Counted from the first letter of the stretch, positions 1 through 7,359 are shown. The stretch is 13,083 nt of DNA from Verrucomicrobiia bacterium (GCA_030042375.1 JASHZU010000277.1:1-13083); one strand, 5' to 3'. Notes: generated by a model not told the origin, from the sequence alone. Numbers and translations are program-made.

Positions 1-104
1 CACGTCGAAATCTTTTTTTCCTGCGACCCAATAATAGTGCCGCTTCCAAGCCGAGCTGATTACGGGTCTGATCATAGTCCTGAGTATCTTCCATTCCATC
101 TTCC
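1..104. other. Leader region before the pseudopilin gene
   Basis: No gene, RNA or clear promoter is recognised here. The last bases contain a 9-nt direct repeat, ATCTTCCAT, at 86-94 and 98-106, the second copy running into the ATG at 105. No purine-rich ribosome binding site precedes that ATG. The segment may be the promoter and leader of the pseudopilin gene, or the end of an element outside the window. Confidence 0.4.
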
Positions 105-860
105 ATGAAGTCTGGCAATCCATTGAATCGTTGCGGCTTCAGCCTGATTGAGCTGCTGGTCGTGCTTGCCATCATTGCAATTTTGGCGGCAATCCTGTTG
201 CCGGCCATGGCGAAGTCAAAGGAGAACGCCAGGCAAATCACCTGCTTAAGCCACGAAAAGCAAATTACCCTTGCCATCATGTTATACGCGGATGAAAACC
301 GCGAGAGGATGTGCGGCGAGCGAATGAGTGACCAGACCGGCAAACTTTGGCCGCCGCCAGCAAAACCCAATGATGGAAAGGCGTGGACGTGGAGTTTTGC
401 GATGCTGCCTTACACTTCCGGCAATACGAACGATGCCAATCGTTTATGGGCCTGCCCCACGATGCCGCCGACCTGGACTTCAGCGGCCGAAGAAGTGGAT
501 GATTCAGTGATATCGAGTTATGGAATCGCAGAAGATACATTTTGGGGAGATTACGGGACAATCGGGGTCCATTCTTATGTCACAACTTCTATTATGAAAC
601 CGGCGCAGATGATCTTATTGGGCGACACGCGCTGGCCGGGACCGGGAATCAGCGCGCGATTTTTAAGTTGGGACACGGCGTGGATGGGGTTCTGGCATGC
701 ACGCCGGTGCAATTTTGCATTTTGGGACGGGCACGGTGAACCGTTGCGCCCCATTACCACGGTCGCTGATAACGAAGCAGACTGCCAATGGAGCCATAAT
801 ATCTGGCCGCATACAGTTCATCTCGCCGCGCGAAACAATGCGCGGGTTGAGTACAGGTAG
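105..860 (+). CDS. Prepilin-like protein (type II secretion pseudopilin family) with H-X9-DG motif
   Basis: This 251-residue protein has a short basic leader (residues 1-11), then the prepilin peptidase site G-F-S-L-I-E. Cleavage would follow Gly11, leaving Phe as the new N-terminus and Glu16 at mature position +5. A hydrophobic helix follows at about 13-35. The remainder is a soluble domain with many Trp and Pro. Near the C-terminus there is an exact His-X9-Asp-Gly motif (His198, Asp208-Gly209), the signature of the processing-associated H-X9-DG domain that is abundant in planctomycetes and verrucomicrobia. The family fold predicts an inner-membrane-anchored protein processed by a PilD-like peptidase. 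Many such proteins are encoded alone, as here, and their role in secretion, pilus-like fibres or cell-surface structure is unproven. No secretion-apparatus genes lie beside it. It converges with arsR, leaving 13 nt between the stop codons. The start is the only ATG giving a leader of normal length; no ribosome binding site is visible. Confidence 0.88.
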   Translation: MKSGNPLNRCGFSLIELLVVLAIIAILAAILLPAMAKSKENARQITCLSHEKQITLAIMLYADENRERMCGERMSDQTGKLWPPPAKPNDGKAWTWSFAMLPYTSGNTNDANRLWACPTMPPTWTSAAEEVDDSVISSYGIAEDTFWGDYGTIGVHSYVTTSIMKPAQMILLGDTRWPGPGISARFLSWDTAWMGFWHARRCNFAFWDGHGEPLRPITTVADNEADCQWSHNIWPHTVHLAARNNARVEYR

Positions 861-873
861 GAAAGAGCATCTA

Positions 874-1203
874 TCAGCAAGCGACCTGTTTCAGCCGTTG
901 TGAGTCTTTGGTGATTTGAGTTTCGCGTCCCAAGCGAACCAGCGTCTGTGACAAAATCTTTTGCATATCGCCATCCTGTTTTTTCAGGTGGTAATGTGTC
1001 CATTTGCCGTCGCGCCGGGCCTCCACCAGGCCTGCCTTCTTGAGGTAAGCCAGGTGACGGGAAATTTTGGGCTGGTTCGTTTTCAGGACTTCCTGCAAAT
1101 AGCAGACACAAATCTCCTTATCTTTCATCAGGCTGAGCAGGCGCAGCCGGGTTGGATCCGACAGCGCCGCATAAAACAAAGTAAGGTCGCGCACGAAGTA
1201 CAT
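874..1203 (-). CDS. arsR: ArsR-family (ArsR/SmtB) arsenite-responsive repressor
   Basis: This 109-residue winged-helix repressor starts at the ATG at 1203. An upstream in-frame TTG at 1236 would add 11 residues, but it lacks a ribosome binding site and that stretch resembles no ArsR N-terminus. Family hallmarks are the FYAALSDPTRLRLLSLM helix (about 10-26), the metal-site helix with EICVC (Cys32 and Cys34), and the recognition helix QPKISRHLAYLKKAGLVEARRDG, followed by a wing ending WTHYHL. In classical ArsR, three cysteines (ELCVCDLC: 32, 34, 37) bind As(III); here position 37 is Gln, although Cys109 is the last residue. The gene is divergent from the aqpS-arsC pair, so it probably represses both itself and them, and As(III) or Sb(III) binding would release it from DNA. 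The function is well supported by both motif and context; the exact metal specificity is inferred. Confidence 0.93.
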   Translation of the reverse strand: MYFVRDLTLFYAALSDPTRLRLLSLMKDKEICVCYLQEVLKTNQPKISRHLAYLKKAGLVEARRDGKWTHYHLKKQDGDMQKILSQTLVRLGRETQITKDSQRLKQVAC

Positions 1204-1220
1204 ATATGCATTGACATATG
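1201..1220. promoter_or_regulatory. Candidate ArsR operator over the arsR start
   Basis: The sequence CATATATGCATTGACATATG has arms CATAT (1201-1205) and ATATG (1216-1220) that are exact inverted repeats, with ATGCAT and CATATG palindromes inside. It overlaps the arsR ATG (1201-1203 on the minus strand). On the plus strand it contains TTGACA (1211-1216), a perfect -35 hexamer for the divergent aqpS gene. AT-rich inverted repeats of this kind are typical of ArsR binding sites. Its role as an operator is inferred from position and symmetry. Confidence 0.55.
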
Positions 1221-1240
1221 TGAAAACAAGCTCCAAGATA

Positions 1241-1258
1241 CATACGGATTAGCGTATG
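1241..1258. promoter_or_regulatory. Candidate operator: perfect inverted repeat overlapping the aqpS start codon
   Basis: CATACG-GATTAG-CGTATG is a perfect 6-bp inverted repeat with a 6-nt spacer, and its last three bases are the aqpS ATG (1256-1258). The spacer and arm also hold a weak GGA (1246-1248), the only ribosome-binding-like bases before the gene. Placement between a divergent ArsR gene and its likely target makes it a strong candidate repressor site, since bound ArsR would cover both the transcription start and the translation start. As RNA it could also form a short hairpin hiding the start codon. No binding data can be read from the sequence. Confidence 0.55.
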
Positions 1259-1948
1259 CGTTCAACTTTCAAGCCCTTACTGGCCGAGTTTATCGGCACG
1301 TTTGCCCTGGTGTTTGCCGGGACGGGGGCCATTGTGATTAATGACGCCAGTAGCGGCGCGGTCAGCCATGTTGGGATCGCGCTGACCTTTGGCCTGGTAG
1401 TGATGGCCATGATTTATGCGGTGGGGGACATTTCCGGGGCGCATTTGAACCCGGCTGTTACCAGCGGCTTTTGGCTGGCGGGGCGGTTTTCGGGCAGCCA
1501 GGTATTTCCTTATGTTTTAGCGCAATGGCTTGGGGCGCTCACGGCGAGCGGGATTTTGCGTTTTCTTTTTCCCGCGCACACGACCCTGGGAGCGACCTTG
1601 CCGGCAGGCGCTGACATGCAATCTTTTGTTTTAGAACTCATCCTGACGTTCCTGTTGATGTTCGTCATTTTGAATGTCTCGACGGGCGCGAAGGAAAAAG
1701 GCATCACGGCGGGGATTGCGGTCGGCGCGGTGATTGGCCTGGAGGCGATGTTTGCGGGAAAAATTTGCGGGGCGTCGATGAACCCCGCCCGTTCGCTGGC
1801 GCCTGCCGTGGTGTCGGGACACCTGGAGCATCTTTGGATTTATTTGACGGCGCCATTTGCGGGCGCGGCCCTGGCAGTGTTGGCGTGCCGCGGCTGCCAG
1901 GATTCGGCTTGCTGTCCTTTACTCGCCAGGAACCCATTAAAATCTTGA
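1256..1948 (+). CDS. aqpS: Aquaporin/aquaglyceroporin (MIP family), likely arsenite channel
   Basis: This 230-residue integral membrane protein has the two-repeat MIP architecture. The first pore loop is [11 protein letters not shown] (NPA at 65-67) and the second is GASMNPARS (NPA at 176-178). The length and six hydrophobic segments are normal for the family. By remembered alignment to E. coli AqpZ, the selectivity filter would be Phe45, Ala164, Ala173 and Arg179. Loss of the water-channel His at the third helix position (Ala164) suggests a wider pore. The neighbours are a divergent arsR and a directly overlapping arsC, the arrangement known in Sinorhizobium meliloti, where AqpS lets arsenite made by ArsC diffuse out. 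That role is therefore inferred here. The tail after the last helix carries four cysteines within ten residues (Cys211, 214, 219, 220), which is unusual for an aquaporin. The candidate ArsR operator includes the start codon. Confidence 0.9.
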   Translation: MRSTFKPLLAEFIGTFALVFAGTGAIVINDASSGAVSHVGIALTFGLVVMAMIYAVGDISGAHLNPAVTSGFWLAGRFSGSQVFPYVLAQWLGALTASGILRFLFPAHTTLGATLPAGADMQSFVLELILTFLLMFVILNVSTGAKEKGITAGIAVGAVIGLEAMFAGKICGASMNPARSLAPAVVSGHLEHLWIYLTAPFAGAALAVLACRGCQDSACCPLLARNPLKS

Positions 1949-2385
1949 AAAAGAAAGTCCTGTTTATTTGCATCCATAACAGCGCCCGCAGCCAAATGGC
2001 CGAGGCGTTTCTGAAACAAATTTGCGGAGCGGAATTTGAAGCGTATAGCGCCGGGCTGGAGCCGGGTAAATTAAATCCCATTGTCGTGGAAGCGATGCAG
2101 GAAATCGGTGTCGATATTTCCGGCAACCAAACCAAGGCTGTGATTGATATGGTTAAATCCGGCAAAATATTTGCCTATGTGATCACGGTTTGTGATGAAA
2201 CCAGCGCGGAACGCTGCCCGATTTTCCCCGGCGTCACCAGGCGATTGCATTGGGGGTTTCCTGATCCGTCGAGTTTTCAAGGAACACGCGAAGAAAAGCT
2301 CGCCCGGATACGGGAAGTGAGAGACACCATCAAACGAAAGATTGAGCAATGGTGTTCGGAGATTTGCAGTTTGAAGGCTGCGTAA
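1945..2385 (+). CDS. arsC: Thioredoxin-coupled arsenate reductase (low-molecular-weight phosphatase fold)
   Basis: A 146-residue cytoplasmic enzyme is predicted to reduce arsenate to arsenite. The phosphatase-like P-loop is Cys9-I-H-N-S-A-Arg15-Ser (CX5R), near the N-terminus as expected. The relay cysteines are Cys83 and Cys91 in [11 protein letters not shown], followed by the WGFPDPS segment with the likely general acid Asp107. These features mark the thioredoxin-type family (S. aureus pI258/B. subtilis) rather than the glutaredoxin-type. The frame is open far upstream inside aqpS, but homology begins at [16 protein letters not shown], so the best start is TTG at 1945. That codon overlaps the aqpS stop (TTGA), implying translational coupling, with a CCAGGAA purine stretch at 1926-1932. 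Arsenite produced here would leave through the aqpS channel encoded just upstream. Two extra cysteines (137 and 141) lie in the C-terminal helix. Confidence 0.93.
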   Translation: MKKKVLFICIHNSARSQMAEAFLKQICGAEFEAYSAGLEPGKLNPIVVEAMQEIGVDISGNQTKAVIDMVKSGKIFAYVITVCDETSAERCPIFPGVTRRLHWGFPDPSSFQGTREEKLARIREVRDTIKRKIEQWCSEICSLKAA

Positions 2386-2400
2386 TCCACGGAATTTAAC

Positions 2401-2427
2401 CACGGATGGACACGGATAAACACGGAT
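2401..2427. repeat. Short tandem repeat, CACGGAT at 10-nt period
   Basis: CACGGAT occurs at 2401-2407, 2411-2417 and 2421-2427, exactly 10 nt apart. The intervening triplets (GGA, AAA) differ. From memory, this CACGGAT-type string resembles short intergenic repeats common in environmental verrucomicrobial genomes; I cannot confirm the copy number from one window. Confidence 0.75.
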
Positions 2428-2468
2428 TTGAGTTGAAAATAGACTTCATGGACAGGATAGACGGAAGG

Positions 2469-2484
2469 ATTTCAAATTTGAAAT
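2469..2484. repeat. 16-bp perfect palindrome
   Basis: ATTTCAAATTTGAAAT is self-complementary over its full length and is followed by a partial direct copy, TTTCACATTTCAAA. It may be part of the same dispersed intergenic element as the CACGGAT array just upstream. A protein-binding site is possible, but nothing points to a regulator. Confidence 0.7.
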
Positions 2485-2594
2485 TTCACATTTCAAAATA
2501 GATTGCAGCAAGGGACGTGGCATTATGATTATCCCTTAATTTCGGGCGGATTTGGCTTTCTTGAACCAAAGGTTTTGGGTATTGTCCAACGCTC

Positions 2595-3905
2595 ATGCTC
2601 GAAACCAAAAACGCCCCTCCAACCGTTGATCACAAGCCCCATGCGGCATTTTTCCGCCAAAGTGGCTGGCTAATGATTGCCAATATTGTTGGGGGGATGG
2701 CGACCCTAAGTGTTCATTTTTTGAGCCAAAAGATGTCTGATGTCGAATACAGCGCCTTTGGAGTTTTTCTCATGATGACGGCGTGTTTGCCCACGATACC
2801 GTTCCAAAGTGTCTTTGCGCAACAAACGGCGCAAAAGCTGGCCCTGGAGCGGCCTCGGCAACTCGCCGGGATGATGCGGATGGCGTGGCTTGCGACGTTT
2901 ATCGTTTGGGCGGTGGCGGCGACGATTATTTTTTTACATCGAAATGACATTGTTAAAAGCTGGCATCTTCCGAGCGCAACAGGATTGTTGGTGACGTTGC
3001 CGGTGCTCCTGGCCTCCATATGGATGCCGATGTTTTTTGGCGCGGTGCAGGGGCGGCAGGATTTTTTCTGGCTGGGCTGGGCGCAATTGCTGAGTGGCGT
3101 GGGCCGATTCGTGTTCGCCGCCATATTTGTTATAGCCCTGCATGCCGGAGCAGCGGGGATGATGACTGGGGCATTGATCGGGCTGGGGTTGGGCGCGGTG
3201 ATTGGCATTTGGCGCACGCGCGATTTGTGGTCGGCGCCGGCGGAGCCTTTTGAGTGGAAACCTCTGATGCGGCAGGTCGTGCCGTTGTTGGTGGGCTTTG
3301 CGGCGTTTCAGTTCCTGTTTGCTTCGGATACCATGTTCACTACGGCCCATTTTAGCGGTGACGAAATGAAACCATACATCGCCGCCGGAACATTTTCACG
3401 CGGGTTGCTGTGGATTGTGCTGCCGATGGCCACGGTGATGTTCCCCAAGCTGGTCCATGCCCATACCAAGTCGGAAAAGACCAACTTGTTTAATATCGTG
3501 ATATTGGGGACAGCCGTGATGGGCATCTGCGGGTGGATTGGCTTGTGCGTGGCGGGGCCAATCGCCGTGAAAATTGTTTATGGGGCAAAAGACGTGGCTG
3601 GCACGATGGCATTGATTCCCTGGTATGCTGCGGCAATCGTGCCGCTGGCGATGGCAACCATCATGGTCAATGACCTGATGGCGAGGTCAAAATTCCAGGT
3701 CGTGCCGTTCATGCTCCTGCTGGCGGTGGCCGATGGTTTTACGATGCCGTATATGCTGTCGCATTATCACGACCGGGGTCTGGTGGTGCCGCTGCAGACG
3801 ATTGGCGTTTTTAACCTTTTGTTGTTTGGCGTATGTGCGGTGTTCACCTGGGGCAAGTTGGGGGGCAAGGGATCTCCTCCTTCCGTTGAGCCAGCGGGCG
3901 CATAA
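2595..3905 (+). CDS. Polysaccharide flippase-like membrane protein (MOP superfamily, Wzx/MATE type)
   Basis: This 436-residue, very hydrophobic protein has about twelve predicted membrane helices spread evenly along its length, preceded by a short hydrophilic N-terminus (about residues 1-20). The opening helix (RQSGWLMIANIVGGMATLSVHF) followed by a short loop with EYSAFGVF is the standard start of the polysaccharide biosynthesis/flippase family. In the second half, the segment with FASDTMFTTAHF (Asp245) and YIAAGTFSRG matches the acidic helix 7 region of Wzx-like proteins. Family members move lipid-linked sugar units across the inner membrane. No glycosyltransferase or polymerase gene adjoins it on this strand, so the substrate is unknown; the DUF2723 gene lies about 5 kb downstream on the other strand. 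The start is the first ATG, with no clear ribosome binding site. A MATE drug exporter is a less likely alternative. Confidence 0.78.
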   Translation: MLETKNAPPTVDHKPHAAFFRQSGWLMIANIVGGMATLSVHFLSQKMSDVEYSAFGVFLMMTACLPTIPFQSVFAQQTAQKLALERPRQLAGMMRMAWLATFIVWAVAATIIFLHRNDIVKSWHLPSATGLLVTLPVLLASIWMPMFFGAVQGRQDFFWLGWAQLLSGVGRFVFAAIFVIALHAGAAGMMTGALIGLGLGAVIGIWRTRDLWSAPAEPFEWKPLMRQVVPLLVGFAAFQFLFASDTMFTTAHFSGDEMKPYIAAGTFSRGLLWIVLPMATVMFPKLVHAHTKSEKTNLFNIVILGTAVMGICGWIGLCVAGPIAVKIVYGAKDVAGTMALIPWYAAAIVPLAMATIMVNDLMARSKFQVVPFMLLLAVADGFTMPYMLSHYHDRGLVVPLQTIGVFNLLLFGVCAVFTWGKLGGKGSPPSVEPAGA

Positions 3906-4005
3906 AACGGAACGAAAATCGCCGGGAGTTGTCCAAGACAATGGACAATGGCACTGGACAAAATACCACACTTTGCCATGCTGGAGTCGGTTAAATAAAA
4001 ATCAG
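3906..4005 (+). promoter_or_regulatory. 100-nt leader before the export operon, with inverted TTGTCC/GGACAA repeats
   Basis: TTGTCC at 3929-3934 can pair with GGACAA at 3943-3948 or with a second copy at 3956-3961. A smaller TTGTC/GACAA hairpin (3929-3933 with 3937-3941) is also possible. No T-run follows, so this does not look like an intrinsic terminator. A candidate promoter is TTGCCA (3973-3978), 17 nt, then TAAAAA (3996-4001), which would start transcription almost at the ATG at 4006 and give a nearly leaderless message. This is weak and based on hexamer match only. Confidence 0.3.
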
Positions 4006-5357
4006 ATGAATGCCGTTCCGCCAGTACTTCCGCCGCCGGGGGCGAGGAAAGTTTCACACTGGAAGAGAAATACTATCATTATCGCCGGGGTGGCGCTGGC
4101 GCTCATCGTCGTGGGCGCGTCTTATTTTCACAAACATGATCCGCCGATTATCGTGCAGACGGACAAGGTGGCACGGCGCAACCTAACGGAAATCGTCGTG
4201 GCCAACGGGAAAATCCAGCCGGTGGTGCAGGTAACCATCAGCCCGGAAGTGAGCGGGGAAATCATCGACTTGCCGGTCCACGAAGGCCAGTTGGTCAAAA
4301 AGGGCGACCTGCTTGTCAAAATCAACCCGGACGTTTATATCGCCGCGCTGAACCAGGCCAAGGCCAGTTACGAGTCTTCATTGGCTTCCGCGGCGAGTGC
4401 GAAAGCTGCCCTGGAGAAAGCGGAATCGGATTACGAGCGCAACCAACAATTGTACCAGAGCAATTTGGTGGATGAATCGGATTTCGTCGGCTTCAAAGTG
4501 GCACGCGACGAGGCGGAGGCGCAATTGGAAAACGCGACTGACCAGGTGGACATGACCAAAGCCCAGGTGGACAGCGCGCAGGATTCGCTGGATAAAACGA
4601 CGATTGTTTCGCCATTAGATGGCACTGTGAGTGTCTTGAATTCCCAATTGGGCGAGCGTGTGTTGGGAACGGTCGAAAATGAGGGAACGGAAATCATGGT
4701 GATTTCGGATTTGAGCAAAATGGAAGCACGCGTGGACGTGGGCGAAATGGATGTGGTGGACATCAAGCCCGGACAAAAGGCCACGCTGGAGGTGGATGCT
4801 TTCAAGGACCAGAAATTTAGCGGCCTGGTGACGGACGTGGGCAGTTCATCGGAGGACAGCAACCAGCAGCAGGGTTATTCGAGCAGCAGCGGCGGCGGCG
4901 GCCAAACGCAGACGGCGACGAAGTTTGAGGTGCGCATTCGGATTAGCGACAAGGAAGATTTCCGGCCCGGGATGTCGGTGAGCGCGGAAATTGAAACGAG
5001 TTATCGCACGAACGCGCTGACCGTTCCGCTGGCCAGCGTGACGACCCGCGCGGTCCCGCAAGCGGCGGATCCGCCGGCGACGGGCGGGACCAATGCGGCC
5101 GCTCACAGCACGAATGCGGTGAACACAGCTTCGTTTGGCGGCGGCTCGAAACTTGCGGACGTCGTTTTTGTGGTGCAGGGCGACCATGTGAAAGTCGCGC
5201 CGGTAAAAATCGGCATTTGCGATGATGATTACTGGGAAATCACGAGCGGCCTGACGAACGGCGAGGAAATTATTTCGGGCGGCTATCGGGCCATCAGCAA
5301 AGATTTGGAGGACGGCTCGAAAATCAAAGAGGGGGCGGCCATGACTGAGGCGCAAAA

Positions 5358-5361
<4 letters not shown>
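4006..5361 (+). CDS. macA: Periplasmic adaptor subunit of a MacAB-type exporter (HlyD/RND adaptor family)
   Basis: This 451-residue membrane-fusion protein is anchored by one N-terminal helix (about 22-40) after a Pro-rich cytoplasmic stub. The first barrel/lipoyl half is around 63-110 ([19 protein letters not shown], then [15 protein letters not shown]), an alpha-helical hairpin rich in Ala, Glu and Gln spans about 112-195, and the second lipoyl half is [12 protein letters not shown] (198-209). Beta-barrel and membrane-proximal domains follow. Two low-complexity linkers are unusual: a Ser/Gly/Gln stretch at about 280-304 and an Ala/Asn/Thr/Gly stretch at about 350-380. I chose the ATG at 4006 because the open frame upstream overlaps the flippase gene and lacks family features. 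The stop overlaps the next start (ATGA at 5358-5361), so adaptor and ATPase are translationally coupled. It should bridge the inner-membrane permease to an outer-membrane channel not encoded here. The macA symbol marks the type, not proven orthology. Confidence 0.9.
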
Positions 5362-6101
<740 letters not shown>

Positions 6102-7337
6102 ATGAACTTTTTCAAAGAGCTTTTGGAGAGCATCGGCATTTCCCTGAATGCCGTGCATGCCAATAAAATGCGTTCCGCGCTGGCGACGCTGGGCATCGTC
6201 ATTGGGATTGTGACGGTGACGCTGATGGGCGCGGCAATTAACGGATTGAACCAGGCGTTCATCAAAAGCATTTCTTCGATGGGCGCGGACGTCTTTTATG
6301 TGGCGCGCGACGATTGGTTCAGCAATTCGTACCAAAGCTGGGAGCGGTCGCAGCGGCGGCGGCCCATCCGGCTTCATGACGCGGAATTGCTTTCCCAAAA
6401 ACTGAATGATTCTGTGGCGGTGGCGCCGGAAATTGATGACGAGGAAACCGTGAAGTATAAAACCCGCAAGGCCGATGACGTATACATCATCGGCACGACG
6501 GAAGGTTATTTGCAAACAAGCAGCGTCGGCATTGCGCAAGGGAGGTTTTTGACCGCAGCGGACGGTGAAAGCAGCCAGCCGGTTTGCATCATTGGCAACG
6601 ACGTGGTGACGAATCTGTTTCACGGGGAATCGCCCCTGGGAAAGCGCATCAAGATCGAAGACCAATCTTTTGAAGTGGTCGGCGTCCTGGAAAAGCAAGG
6701 CAGCATGCTGGGCTGGAGCCTGGACAATCGCGTGATTATTCCGATTCGCGAATTAATTGCCGATATTTGGACCCGCAGCACGATTGACCAGATTGATGTC
6801 AAGGCGGCCAGCATGGGGCAACTGGATGAGGCACGCGAGGAACTGCGGCAGACGATGCGGCATATCCGGCATTTGCGGCCGGACCAGCCGGACGATTTCG
6901 CCATCAATGAACAGGACCAGTTTGTGACGCTATTCCACAGCCTGACGGCGACGATTGCGATTATTGGCCTGTTCATCACCAGCCTCTCGCTCTTTGTGGG
7001 GGGCATCGGGATTATGAACATCATGTTTGTCTCCGTGGTGGAGCGCACCCGCGAAATCGGCGTCCGCAAAGCACTGGGCGCGAAACGGCGCGTCATCCTG
7101 TTCCAATTTTTAATTGAGGCGGCATGTATTTGCCTGATCGGCGGGCTGATTGGCCTGGGCATCGCGTGGCTGGCGACGCTGGCGGTTTCCAAGTGGATGT
7201 TCCCGACGGCCATGTCGGGATTGATTGTCGTGCTGGCGCTGCTGGTATCGCTGGCCACAGGGGTGATTTCCGGTTTTTTGCCAGCGTGGCGCGCCGCTCG
7301 AATGGATCCCGTGGAGGCCTTGAGAAATGAAACCTAG
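6102..7337 (+). CDS. MacB/FtsX-family ABC permease, first copy
   Basis: This 411-residue inner-membrane permease has the MacB layout. The first helix is at about 26-48 after the motif NAVHANKMRSALATLGIVIGI. A periplasmic core domain runs from about 50 to 275 (including QGRFLTAAD, then GNDVV and SPLGKRIKI). Three more helices follow at about 282-310, 332-362 and 370-395. The cytoplasmic coupling segment ERTREIGVRKALGAKRR (314-330) and the C-terminal PAWRAARMDPVEALR are family signatures for contact with the ATPase. It starts immediately after the ATPase stop codon, which implies coupled translation. With the adaptor upstream it would form a mechanotransmission-type exporter that drives periplasmic substrate through an outer-membrane channel. 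The substrate cannot be told from sequence; macrolides, lipids and peptides are all known for this class. Confidence 0.92.
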   Translation: MNFFKELLESIGISLNAVHANKMRSALATLGIVIGIVTVTLMGAAINGLNQAFIKSISSMGADVFYVARDDWFSNSYQSWERSQRRRPIRLHDAELLSQKLNDSVAVAPEIDDEETVKYKTRKADDVYIIGTTEGYLQTSSVGIAQGRFLTAADGESSQPVCIIGNDVVTNLFHGESPLGKRIKIEDQSFEVVGVLEKQGSMLGWSLDNRVIIPIRELIADIWTRSTIDQIDVKAASMGQLDEAREELRQTMRHIRHLRPDQPDDFAINEQDQFVTLFHSLTATIAIIGLFITSLSLFVGGIGIMNIMFVSVVERTREIGVRKALGAKRRVILFQFLIEAACICLIGGLIGLGIAWLATLAVSKWMFPTAMSGLIVVLALLVSLATGVISGFLPAWRAARMDPVEALRNET

Positions 7338-7359
7338 AGCATTTCCCCCAAATCTGTAA

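Larger units (their letters stand above)
2386..2594. other. Gene-free spacer with repeats between arsC and the flippase gene
   Basis: No ORF with coding character is seen in these 209 bases. They contain a 10-nt-period CACGGAT array (2401-2427), a GGACAGGAT unit (2450-2458) and a 16-bp palindrome (2469-2484). There is also an AAGGGA/TCCCTT inverted pair (2510-2515 and 2532-2537) with a 16-nt loop and no T-run. No convincing promoter or strong ribosome binding site for the downstream gene was found. Confidence 0.6.

Noticed and set aside
1204..1236. Upstream TTG start for arsR adding 11 residues
   Set aside because: There is no ribosome binding site, and the added residues are encoded within the palindromic regulatory region. 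The ATG at 1203 gives a standard ArsR N-terminus with classical cysteine numbering.
1765..1944. N-terminal 60-residue extension of the arsC frame inside aqpS
   Set aside because: The extension is a shadow of the channel gene. Reductase homology starts exactly at the TTG at 1945, and the extension has no family features.
2510..2537. AAGGGA/TCCCTT hairpin as an arsC terminator
   Set aside because: The loop is 16 nt, the stem is only 6 bp with no extension, it lies about 125 nt past the stop codon, and no T-run follows.
3733..4005. N-terminal extension of the adaptor frame into the flippase gene
   Set aside because: It is an out-of-frame reading of the flippase end. The ATG at 4006 gives a normal adaptor N-terminus with its membrane anchor.
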